64,000 nt of DNA from a bacterium (GTDB lineage Bacteria; Desulfobacterota; JAPLJL01). The translations under genes were made by a program, and so were the position numbers. The notes beneath the pieces were generated by a model that worked only from the letters and a program-made list of their open reading frames with translations, ran no database searches and was not told the origin of the DNA. The stretch lies in the NCBI GenBank assembly GCA_028713675.1, contig JAQTNV010000015.1, positions 1 through 64,000 on the forward strand. The letters are read 5' to 3'. How positions within the stretch are numbered: position 1 is the stretch's first letter; each line of letters starts with the position of its first letter. Shown in pieces: positions 32,886 to 39,150 of the stretch.

Positions 32886-33110
32886 TTATTGTTGGGGAAT
32901 AACCTCTTTGACTCCCGGCACTTCCTGCTTGAGAATCTTTTCGATCCCGTTCTTGAGCGTCATCTGGCTCATCGGGCAGTGCCCGCAGGCGCCGACCAGC
33001 TTCAGTTTTACGACCCCGTCATTGCTGACATCCACGAGTTCCACATCCCCCCCGTCCATCTGGAGCTGGGGCCGGATCTTCTGCAAAACCGCCAAAATTT
33101 TCTCTTTCAT
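32886..33110 (-). CDS. NifU-like C-terminal-domain protein (Fe-S scaffold)
   Basis: The 74-residue product is a stand-alone NifU C-terminal domain: [28 protein letters not shown] followed by [21 protein letters not shown], whose CxxC binds a transient [4Fe-4S] cluster. Such proteins deliver clusters to apo-proteins and are common near oxidative-stress genes. ATG 33110 was chosen because AGAAGGGAGA lies just before it; the frame extends to 33185, but that part is not conserved-looking and overlaps a heptamer array. It lies between superoxide reductase and an FMN reductase. Confidence 0.9.
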   Translation of the reverse strand: MKEKILAVLQKIRPQLQMDGGDVELVDVSNDGVVKLKLVGACGHCPMSQMTLKNGIEKILKQEVPGVKEVIPQQ

Positions 33111-33139
33111 CTTCTTTCTCCCTTCTGGCTTCCTTGAAC

Positions 33140-33187
33140 GACCGCCGACCGCCGTTCCTTTGACCTTTGAGCTTTGAGCTTTCACCT
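33140..33187. repeat. Heptamer array (CCGACCG / TTTGAGC)
   Basis: Seven-base units CCGACCG, CCGTTCC, TTTGACC, TTTGAGC and TTTGAGC run between the NifU-like gene and the FMN reductase gene and reach the stop codon of the latter. Confidence 0.6.
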
Positions 33188-33823
33188 TGATTCTGCCGCT
33201 TTTCTCCCTAGGTCCCGGGCTTGTTCGAGCAGCCCGGGCCTGTTCTCGATCATCCCTTTTACCTCCACCTCGCGAATCAGGATCCCGCCGCGGTAGCTCA
33301 AATCCAGGGTATCGAAAAAATACCGGGCGGTCAGTTCCATCCCCGAGAAAAGGTTCTTCCCCCGGGTGGCCCCCACCGCGAGCAGGTAGCCCGCTTTGGA
33401 GCTCGGAGCCAGGAGCTGGGGGCAGGGGGCATTCAAATCAGAATTTTTCATTTTTACTTTTGTCGCTCCGGGCTCCCTGCCCCTGGCTAGATTTTTCCTG
33501 ACCCAAAGCGCCTGGGCCCGGTCAATCAGGGCTTTCAGCCCGGCCGGGAACCCATAGAAAAAAACAGGCGAGGCCAGGAAAATCGTTTGGGCCTTCCTTA
33601 ACAAAGGATATATTTTCTGCATGTCGTCCCGGACTACGCATTTACCTTCCCGGTTGCATCCCCCGCATTCCCGGCAGCCCCCGAATTTTAAATCCCGGAC
33701 ATAAACCGTGTCCACCCGGGCCCCGCCGGCCCGGGCGCCCTCCAGGACCGTGTTCAGCAGCAAATCGCTGTTTCCCCCCGGCCGCGGGCTCCCATAAATC
33801 CCGAGCACCGTTTTTTTTATCAT
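33182..33823 (-). CDS. NADPH-dependent FMN reductase / iron-sulfur flavoprotein family
   Basis: The 213-residue product has a flavodoxin-like fold with the FMN phosphate loop [14 protein letters not shown] near the start. A compact cysteine motif [13 protein letters not shown] is typical of iron-sulfur flavoproteins, and [21 protein letters not shown] is the conserved FMN-binding strand and helix. It probably transfers electrons between ferredoxin or NAD(P)H and small acceptors in the oxygen-defence island. The stretch [29 protein letters not shown] near residues 115-145 looks like an insertion relative to the family. Confidence 0.87.
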   Translation of the reverse strand: MIKKTVLGIYGSPRPGGNSDLLLNTVLEGARAGGARVDTVYVRDLKFGGCRECGGCNREGKCVVRDDMQKIYPLLRKAQTIFLASPVFFYGFPAGLKALIDRAQALWVRKNLARGREPGATKVKMKNSDLNAPCPQLLAPSSKAGYLLAVGATRGKNLFSGMELTARYFFDTLDLSYRGGILIREVEVKGMIENRPGLLEQARDLGRKAAESR

Positions 33824-33862
33824 TACTCCCTGGTTAACCTTTTTTCCTTCAAGATTTTATCT

Positions 33863-33930
33863 ATCGCAACCTGCCCGTTCGGGTCCTCGTCCCGAGGCCC
33901 CTCAGGGTCGAGGGAAAGATTGCGGCTACC
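33863..33930. repeat. Palindromic element with TGCGGCTACC end
   Basis: This unit lies between the rubrerythrin and FMN reductase genes. It has ATCGCAACC on the left and GATTGCGGCTACC on the right, with internal palindromes around CCCGTTCGGG and CCTCGTCCCGAGG. It resembles the element at 13868-13978 by its TGCGGCTACC terminus (33921-33930). Confidence 0.5.
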
Positions 33931-33936
33931 ATCGAA

Positions 33937-34431
33937 TTAAATAGTTGTGAACTGCTCTTTTTTTGCCCCGCAGACCGGGCAGGAATCCGGCAAAATCCCG
34001 TCGGAAATATAGCCGCAGACTTTGCAAACATGATAGGTGGTGGTGCGCTCTTCCATCAGGTGGTTCATCGCCTCTTTGTAGAGCTTGGCGTGGGTTTCCT
34101 CCACGTCCCGGGCCTGGCTGAAAAGGAGAGCCGCTTTCTCGTCCCCCAGCTCCCGGGCCATCCGGATGAAATTGTCGTAAGCTACCCCGGCCACCTTGGT
34201 TTCCGACTCGAAGCTGGCTTTCAGATTTTCCTCGGTGCTCTGGATCTCTCTCAGGAACCGGAGGTCACGGGTACCGTGGATTTCTTCGGAGTAGGCGATC
34301 ACCCGGAAAAGCTTGGCGATCTGGGGAAAGTTTTCCTGATCGGCTTTGTCGGCGAAAACCTTGAGCCGGAGGAGAGCCTTGGCTTCCCCCACATACGCCT
34401 GGTGAAACGCATCCTTAATCTTATCGTCCAT
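33937..34431 (-). CDS. Rubrerythrin
   Basis: The 164-residue product has a ferritin-like diiron domain (FHQAYVGEAKALLRLKVFADKAD, AYSEEIHGTRDL, DVEETHAKLYKEAM). A C-terminal rubredoxin-type iron site follows (CKVCGYISDGILPDSCPVCGAKKEQF). Rubrerythrin reduces hydrogen peroxide with electrons from rubredoxin or an NADH donor. ATG 34431 was chosen as AAAGGAG is 9 nt upstream; the frame also offers a TTG three codons earlier. The product is cytoplasmic. Long heptamer arrays lie upstream. Confidence 0.95.
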   Translation of the reverse strand: MDDKIKDAFHQAYVGEAKALLRLKVFADKADQENFPQIAKLFRVIAYSEEIHGTRDLRFLREIQSTEENLKASFESETKVAGVAYDNFIRMARELGDEKAALLFSQARDVEETHAKLYKEAMNHLMEERTTTYHVCKVCGYISDGILPDSCPVCGAKKEQFTTI

Positions 34432-34450
34432 TCTGTTCAACTCCTTTATC

Positions 34451-34713
34451 GGTCATGGGTCATAGGTCGTGGGTCATGGGCAAAGAGCATAGGGCATAGG
34501 GCAGAGAGCAGAGAGTTCAGAACGTTCATTTAGTTTATCTGGTTTCTTTGGTTTGCCTGTGACCTATGACCTTTGACCTACGACCTATCACCTTGTTTTT
34601 CTGCTTACTGCCTACTGCCTACTGCTTACTCGTAACGCAGCCTAAAGGCTGCGGCTACCTGCTGCTTACTGCCTACTTTTTTGCTCTATGCTCTATGCCC
34701 TTTGCCCTATGCT
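34451..34713. repeat. Large composite heptamer-repeat region
   Basis: The whole gap between the rubrerythrin and flavoredoxin-like genes is built of 7-bp units. GGTCATG and GGTCATA, then AGCATAG and GGCAGAG, run at 34451-34525. GACCTAT and GACCTTT follow at 34560-34594, CTTACTG and CCTACTG at 34603-34630, and CTCTATG and CCCTATG at 34683-34712. A hairpin CGCAGCC-TAAA-GGCTGCG (34636-34653) with the TGCGGCTACC word interrupts it. Left and right blocks are partly reverse complements. Confidence 0.75.
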
Positions 34714-35218
34714 ACTTGGCCACATATGTGGGCGCCGTCTTGGGGGTGGTGCCCCGCTTGACCTCATGATAATAGGCGTAGGTCATCGGCGCGGTATCCT
34801 GGAGAACCTTGCCTTCCGTCACTTCCCCGAGAAAAACCGTATGCGTCCCGGCATCCAGCTCACCCACGATCTTTCCTTCCAGATAGCCGACGATGTTATC
34901 CACCAGATAAGGACAGCCGTTGGCCGCCAACTGGTATTTAAGCCCCGCGAACTTGTCCTGGTCCCGGCCGGATTTGAAACCGAACCCGCCGATCAGCTTC
35001 AGGGGCGCGTCCTGGGCCACGATGGAAACCGTGAAAACCCCGCTCTCCCGGATAAATTCGTGGGTGAGATTCTGCTTGTTGAGCCCCATGGCGATTCGTT
35101 TGGGATCGGCGGTGACCTGGATCAGCGCGTTGGCGGTCTGACCGTTGATCTTATCGCCCTTTTTTGAACAGATGATATAAACCCCGTACCCGATCTTCTG
35201 CAGAACCACGTTGTCCAT
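34712..35218 (-). CDS. Flavin reductase domain protein (flavoredoxin / Hrb-like)
   Basis: The 168-residue product matches the flavin reductase-like FMN-binding family: YGVYIICSKKGDKINGQTANALIQVTADPKRIAMGLNKQNLTHEFI, then GVFTVSIVAQDAP. This resembles the flavoredoxin and the N-terminal domain of high-molecular-weight rubredoxin, which reduces flavodiiron proteins in anaerobes. It probably donates electrons to rubredoxin or flavodiiron partners of this island. There is no C-terminal rubredoxin domain in this copy. The stop codon touches the upstream repeat region. Confidence 0.88.
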   Translation of the reverse strand: MDNVVLQKIGYGVYIICSKKGDKINGQTANALIQVTADPKRIAMGLNKQNLTHEFIRESGVFTVSIVAQDAPLKLIGGFGFKSGRDQDKFAGLKYQLAANGCPYLVDNIVGYLEGKIVGELDAGTHTVFLGEVTEGKVLQDTAPMTYAYYHEVKRGTTPKTAPTYVAK

Positions 35219-35239
35219 CTTCCTTATCCTTTCCTGTTC

Positions 35240-35336
35240 AACTTATCCGATCCTGATCAGCAAGGCGCAGGGTGCATGGGGTTCAGAATGTTTTTTCTTT
35301 GCCCTATGCCCTATGCTCCATGCCCCTCGCTTTTTG
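35240..35336. repeat. Heptamer inverted array with conserved flank, copy A
   Basis: A flank AACTTATCCGATCCTG leads into GCAGGGTGCATGGGGTTCAGAATG, then heptamers GCCCTAT, GCCCTAT and GCTCCAT. The flank and the GTTCAGAATG core are shared with 35868-35966, so both gaps descend from one longer dispersed unit. Confidence 0.65.
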
Positions 35337-35852
35337 TCATCCCCCGTCCAGATTGGCCCCACCCTTCATCCGGTTCCACTCCTCCGGGGCGGACAAGTAT
35401 TCAATCGAATCCATGATTTTCAGGTAATGCCCGCGTTCCTCCTGCGAGAGGGCGAGATAAAAACGCTTCTCCGGCAGAACCCGGGTTTTCTGGGCCAGGC
35501 CCTCGTAAAACTTTACGCTTTTGTCTTCCAACCCCAGGGCGAAGTTCAGGGCCCTGATTTCGCTGTCCTGAGCTACGGCTTTTTTCACCAGGGATTCCCG
35601 GAAAACCTTTTCCAGGCGGGAGGGCTCGTTTACCCCCGTCACCCATTGTTCCAGAGAACCCTCAGCCTGAAGCTTTTTGTAAACCTCTTCGACTTTCCGG
35701 GCATGCAGGTCTTCTTCCCGGGCCAATTGCCGGAAGAGCTGCTTTGCCAGCCGGCTTTTAGACTTCCCCGCCGACTGGAGGTAAAATTTCTTCCCTTCCT
35801 TTTCCATCTTGATCGCGCGCTTAAGGGCCTCGGCTTTTTTCTTGTCCATCAT
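35337..35852 (-). CDS. Ferritin-like (rubrerythrin-domain) protein
   Basis: The 171-residue product has two ferritin-like halves with diiron motifs. The first has ALKRAIKMEKEGKKFYLQSA and LAREEDLHARKVEEVYKKL. The second has ALNFALGLEDKSVKFYEGLAQKT and SQEERGHYLKIMDSIEYL. No rubredoxin domain is present. It is related to the protein at 31811-32314 but is not a close copy. A peroxide- or iron-related function is likely from its place between a flavoredoxin and a rubrerythrin gene. Repeat arrays lie on both sides. Confidence 0.86.
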   Translation of the reverse strand: MMDKKKAEALKRAIKMEKEGKKFYLQSAGKSKSRLAKQLFRQLAREEDLHARKVEEVYKKLQAEGSLEQWVTGVNEPSRLEKVFRESLVKKAVAQDSEIRALNFALGLEDKSVKFYEGLAQKTRVLPEKRFYLALSQEERGHYLKIMDSIEYLSAPEEWNRMKGGANLDGG

Positions 35853-35867
35853 TCTTCTCCTTAATCC

Positions 35868-35966
35868 TGATTAACTTATCTGATCCTGCTCAGTACAGGG
35901 CAAAGGGCAGAGAGCATAGGGTTCAGAATGTCTTATACGCTCTGCTCTATGCCCTATGCTCTATGC
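35868..35966. repeat. Heptamer inverted array with conserved flank, copy B
   Basis: The left arm has GGGCAAA, GGGCAGA and GAGCATA words (35899-35922), then GTTCAGAATG. The right arm has CTCTGCT, CTATGCC and CTATGCT words (35939-35966). The arms are reverse complements and can form a long imperfect hairpin upstream of the ferritin-like gene. It shares its flank with 35240-35336. Confidence 0.7.
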
Positions 35967-35972
35967 TTACTG

Positions 35973-36545
35973 TTACCAGTTCTCTCCCAGAAGTTCGAAG
36001 TAAGCCTTGGGGTGCAGGCAGGCCGGGCATTTTTCCGGGGCTCCCTTGCCCTCATGGAGGAATCCGCAGTTCCGGCAGCGCCAGACCACGCTTTTGTCCT
36101 TTTTAAATACTTTGTCCGCCTCAATATTGGCCAGGAACCCCCGGTAGCGCTTCTCGTGCTGTTTTTCCGCGACCGAGATGTTCCGGAAAAGCAGCGCGAC
36201 CTCCTTGAAACCCTCCTCGTCGGCGGTCTTGGCAAATTCCTGGTAGAGCGCGGTCCACTCATGTCTCTCGCCGTCAGCAGCGGCCTTCAGATTCTCCGCC
36301 GTGGTTCCAATCTTCCCGGCCGGGTAGCCGGCCTGGATTACCACCTCCCCGCCTTCCAGGAAGCTGAAAAAACGCTGGGCGTGCTCCTTTTCCTGGTCCG
36401 CGGTCTCCGAGAAGGCGGCGGAAATCTGTTCGTACCCTTCTTTCTTTGCCTTACCGGCAAAATAGGTGTAACGGTTTCTCGCCTGGGATTCCCCGGCGAA
36501 AGCGGCCAGAAGATTCTTCTCCGTCTTTGAGCCTTTAATACCCAT
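35973..36545 (-). CDS. Rubrerythrin
   Basis: The 190-residue product begins MGIKGSKTEKNLLAAFAGESQARNRYTYFAGKAKKEG, the classical rubrerythrin opening. It has a diiron domain with ETADQEKEHAQRF and FRNISVAEKQHEKRY, and ends in a rubredoxin domain, CRNCGFLHEGKGAPEKCPACLHPKAYFELL. It is a cytoplasmic NAD(P)H- or rubredoxin-linked peroxide reductase. ATG 36545 was chosen because AAAGGGGG precedes it; the frame could extend to 36563. It is the first gene of the leftward oxygen-defence set, with a promoter at 36613-36640. Confidence 0.96.
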   Translation of the reverse strand: MGIKGSKTEKNLLAAFAGESQARNRYTYFAGKAKKEGYEQISAAFSETADQEKEHAQRFFSFLEGGEVVIQAGYPAGKIGTTAENLKAAADGERHEWTALYQEFAKTADEEGFKEVALLFRNISVAEKQHEKRYRGFLANIEADKVFKKDKSVVWRCRNCGFLHEGKGAPEKCPACLHPKAYFELLGENW

Positions 36546-36612
36546 AGATCCCCCTTTCTGCAAAAAAAATGAAGACAGGTAACCTTATAATATATTAATT
36601 TGAACCTTTAAA

Positions 36613-36640
36613 AATCTAACTATGAATATCTTCCTGTCAA
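36613..36640 (-). promoter_or_regulatory. Candidate promoter of the rubrerythrin / oxygen-defence block
   Basis: On the minus strand TTGACA (36640-36635) is followed after 16 bp by TAGATT (36618-36613). The start would lie about 60 nt before the rubrerythrin ATG. The surrounding gap 36546-36916 holds no gene: besides this promoter it has an AT-rich stretch, a CGGTTGC repeat block (36711-36840) and a terminator. Confidence 0.5.
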
Positions 36641-36710
36641 GCTCTAATCCAGACAATATGATTGTAATAATTGGCTGATCTTCACAAGCGGTTCTCTTTA
36701 TTTTGATAAC

Positions 36711-36840
36711 CGGGTTGGGTAAATCGGTTGCGGTTGAGCGGCTCGTATCGGTTGAGTCGTTCGGTTATGGGTTCAATAAATACGGATGACGTTGCCCTTT
36801 AGACGAAACGAGCAGCGTAACCGATCAACGTAATCCGGGG
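36711..36840. repeat. CGGTTGCG-type repeat block, third copy
   Basis: The block contains GGTTGGG, CGGTTGC, GGTTGAG and CGGCTCG words on the left and AGACGAAAC, GAGCAGCG, TAACCGA and CAACG words on the right. It shares AAACGAG and CGGTTG words with 30288-30410 and 31697-31806. A short piece of the dispersed repeat (GATCCTGAGCGAATCGAA) follows at 36843-36860. Confidence 0.55.
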
Positions 36841-36866
36841 ATGATCCTGAGCGAATCGAAAAAAAA

Positions 36867-36890
36867 GGCCCTTCCATTCCTGGAAGGGCC
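36867..36890 (-). terminator. Rho-independent terminator of the lipoprotein gene
   Basis: GGCCCTTCC and GGAAGGGCC form a perfect 9-bp stem with a 6-nt loop. On the minus strand it is followed by a run of eight T residues. It lies 26 bp after the stop of the lipoprotein gene at 36917. Confidence 0.88.
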
Positions 36891-36916
36891 CGGGAAAACA
36901 ATCAGAAATTAATATC

Positions 36917-37531
36917 TTACAGCCAGGTAACAGTCGGATCGGAGGTGGTTCCGCCGATCTCGCCCGTCTTTACGCCGTTCTCCGCGATCCAGCCGTCCAC
37001 CGATCCATCCTTGTCCCATTTCACGAAGATGCGAAGGGGATTGGTCCCGAAGCCTTCGTCATATTCGACATCGATAGCCCCGGCGGAGCTGGTGATGTTC
37101 ATATCGCTGCCGGAATAACTGTAATCCACATCGTATTCCCAGAAATAAATGTTGACCCCGTTGCAGTCAATCGCCTCGTCCATCCAAACCTTGACGTGAC
37201 CGCTGGTCTGGCTGCCTGTGGCTTCCACGCAGTACTGGGCTGAGCTGCACTCGCCGACCGGCTCATTGAAGCACTGGCTGTACGTCTCGGCCTTCCTGGA
37301 GGTGGCGCTGAAGGCCCCGGCCAGGGCGCTGACATACGTGGTTACATATTGTTCAACCTCGGTTTTTTCCGTCGTGCTCAGGGAGGTCGACCCGGACGTG
37401 GCCGGGGCGTTGTCCGGGGTGTAGCCCGCCGCGCCGCCGCTGCTGCCCCCGTCTCCGCCGCCGCAGGAATAAGCGACCGCCAGGGCCAGGGCAAAAATGA
37501 CAGCCATTAATTTAGAGATTCTTTTTTCCAC
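36917..37531 (-). CDS. Secreted lipoprotein of unknown function
   Basis: The 204-residue product has a signal peptide with a lipobox ending at Cys23 (VAYSCGGG). A Gly/Ser-rich linker follows, then a globular part with at least four cysteines (CFNEPVGECSSAQYC, later AIDC) that may form disulfides outside the cytoplasm. The end reads VDGWIAENGVKTGEIGGTTSDPTVTWL. I recognise no family. It is transcribed leftwards as the last of a set of four lipoprotein genes and ends at a strong terminator. Its membrane location, outer or inner, is unknown. Confidence 0.7.
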   Translation of the reverse strand: MEKRISKLMAVIFALALAVAYSCGGGDGGSSGGAAGYTPDNAPATSGSTSLSTTEKTEVEQYVTTYVSALAGAFSATSRKAETYSQCFNEPVGECSSAQYCVEATGSQTSGHVKVWMDEAIDCNGVNIYFWEYDVDYSYSGSDMNITSSAGAIDVEYDEGFGTNPLRIFVKWDKDGSVDGWIAENGVKTGEIGGTTSDPTVTWL

Positions 37532-37727
37532 TTTTTCCTCCTTATGTTTCTCTCTGAATTCCCACCGTGGGAATCAGCATATTAGCTCAGACTAAGATAT
37601 TATTTTGCTTCCGATATGGTAATGTCAATAATTTACAGGGTCTGTAACGCGGCTCACCATTAATTTTCTTGTTAACTCAGCACTCTCTTTTCGCTTTTTG
37701 CTTAATTTACCTTATCTCTAATCATTT

Positions 37728-37746
37728 GCCGGGCATCCTGCCCGGC
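37728..37746 (+). terminator. Terminator-like hairpin facing rightwards
   Basis: GCCGGGCA and TGCCCGGC form a perfect 8-bp stem with a 3-nt loop, followed on the plus strand by CTCTTTTT. All neighbouring genes are on the minus strand, so if active it would stop antisense transcription. Confidence 0.5.
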
Positions 37747-37751
37747 CTCTT

Positions 37752-37796
37752 TTTATGACGACCTGTTATCTGCTACCTGCGACCTGCTACTTATTC
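37752..37796. repeat. Heptamer array (TACCTGC)
   Basis: Seven-base units GACCTGT, TATCTGC, TACCTGC, GACCTGC and TACTTAT end exactly at the stop codon of the LecA-like lipoprotein gene. The same word family appears at 39056-39090. Confidence 0.65.
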
Positions 37797-39052
37797 TAGG
37801 TTACCCCTCCCGGGTAGCCCCCGGTGGTCGGCTCGGCATATTCCTCACATCCCACGGAGGCCGAGAGATCGGTCGAGGCCACCCGGCTGGCGTCCGGGTC
37901 CGCCCCGTCCCGGGTCTCCACCCGGATCAGCCATTCGCCCCTGGTCAGGACCGGGGTGGTAAAGTAGGCGTAATACTGGGGGGCCTTGGTCGGGTCCGGA
38001 ACATCCAGGGTCCCCTGGTACGCCTGCCAGGGGGTCGGTTCCCCGCTGGCGGGATCGTCCGAATTGATCGAAGGGGTCTCGCCGCAGGCGCTTTTCGTGT
38101 TCCGGTACCTCCAAACCAATCCGCTCGGGTCGGGAGGCGAGGTGAATTCAAAGATCACCGCTTCCCCTTCGAGCAGAACATCCCCGGCCTCCGGTTTCAG
38201 GATGGTCGGGGCGGTCGGGGCGGTTACCCCCAGTTCCACTCCGTAGCGGTAGGTCAGGCTCCAGTCCGTCCAGCCGTAGCTCGGGGCCAGGGTTCTCCCC
38301 GTGTTCAGCTGGGCCCTCACCCTCCAGTAATGCACCCCTTCGGGGAGCGTAACCTGGTTCTGCTGACTGTTGTTCCCAGTAAGGGAGGGCGTGGACACTC
38401 CCACCGAAACCAGGTTGAAGGTGGTCACCGTGCTGGTGTTGCTGATTTCCAGCATGCGGAAATCGGGGAATTGGCTGACCTCCAGCTTGTACTGGGCCGC
38501 GTCGTTGATTTCGTCCCAGTTAAAATTCGGCTGGGCGTTGGCCGCCCAGATCCCGTCCGCCGGGGCCAGGAGGGGGGCGCCGTTGGTGGATTTCACCTCA
38601 ACCGTCACTTCCAGGTCCTCCCGTTCGGTCTCGGAGAAATCCCGGTCGTTCCAGCCCAGGTACAGATATTCGCCGGTATTCAGGGAATTCCCGGCCACCT
38701 GGTAATCCATCCCGATCGGGAAGGGGCGCCCCTTCTGACCCACTCGGCCGATCAGTCCCTCGTGGCCGAACATGGGGATGGGATCATCCTCTAGAGTCAG
38801 GATTTCTCCCGTGGCCTTCTTCCCCGCGGTGACATGAAAAACGTTTCCCTGGACGAACTTGAGCCCGGTATTTAGCCAGGCCGCGTACTGGGAAAGCGTG
38901 AGGGAATAGGATTGCCCGGGGGTTCCGTTATCCACATCCGTTCCCGAATTATTGTTATCGCCGCCGCAGGCCGGAATCCCGAGGCTGAGCCCCAGAATCA
39001 AGCCGCCGAGCAGGCCGTATCTTTTAATGAATGTTTCTATGTTTTTTCTCAC
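37796..39052 (-). CDS. Lipoprotein with LecA/PA-IL-like domain and fibronectin-like region
   Basis: The 418-residue product has a signal peptide and a lipobox (LGIPACGG, Cys29). Residues about 50-150 follow the PA-IL-like (LecA) galactose-binding pattern: WLNTGLKFVQGNVFHVTAG, GLIGRVG, PFPIGMDY, then LYLGWNDRDF. Residues about 160-290 look like a fibronectin type III-like domain (PADGIWAANAQPNFNWDEINDAAQYKLEVS, VHYWRVRA). A third beta-rich domain follows. It probably sits on the cell surface and could bind carbohydrate. The match is by pattern only, and calcium or sugar ligands were not verified. Confidence 0.7.
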   Translation of the reverse strand: MRKNIETFIKRYGLLGGLILGLSLGIPACGGDNNNSGTDVDNGTPGQSYSLTLSQYAAWLNTGLKFVQGNVFHVTAGKKATGEILTLEDDPIPMFGHEGLIGRVGQKGRPFPIGMDYQVAGNSLNTGEYLYLGWNDRDFSETEREDLEVTVEVKSTNGAPLLAPADGIWAANAQPNFNWDEINDAAQYKLEVSQFPDFRMLEISNTSTVTTFNLVSVGVSTPSLTGNNSQQNQVTLPEGVHYWRVRAQLNTGRTLAPSYGWTDWSLTYRYGVELGVTAPTAPTILKPEAGDVLLEGEAVIFEFTSPPDPSGLVWRYRNTKSACGETPSINSDDPASGEPTPWQAYQGTLDVPDPTKAPQYYAYFTTPVLTRGEWLIRVETRDGADPDASRVASTDLSASVGCEEYAEPTTGGYPGGVT

Positions 39053-39055
39053 TAT

Positions 39056-39145
39056 CTTTTATCTGCTACCTGTTATCTTCTACCTGCGACTTTATTTATT
39101 CTTTCCTTATTTTCTAACCACCCAACCACCCAGCCACCTTCTTGA
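39056..39145. repeat. Heptamer arrays (TACCTGC and CCACCCA)
   Basis: Units TATCTGC, TACCTGT, TATCTTC and TACCTGC run at 39059-39092, followed by ACCACCC, AACCACC and CAGCCAC at 39117-39140. They fill the 98-bp gap between two lipoprotein genes. Confidence 0.65.
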
Positions 39146-39150
39146 TTGGG

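Noticed and set aside
34451..34713. Heptamer arrays as a CRISPR array
   Set aside because: Units are 7 bp, degenerate and directly adjacent, with no 20-40 bp repeats separated by unique spacers, and no cas genes are present.
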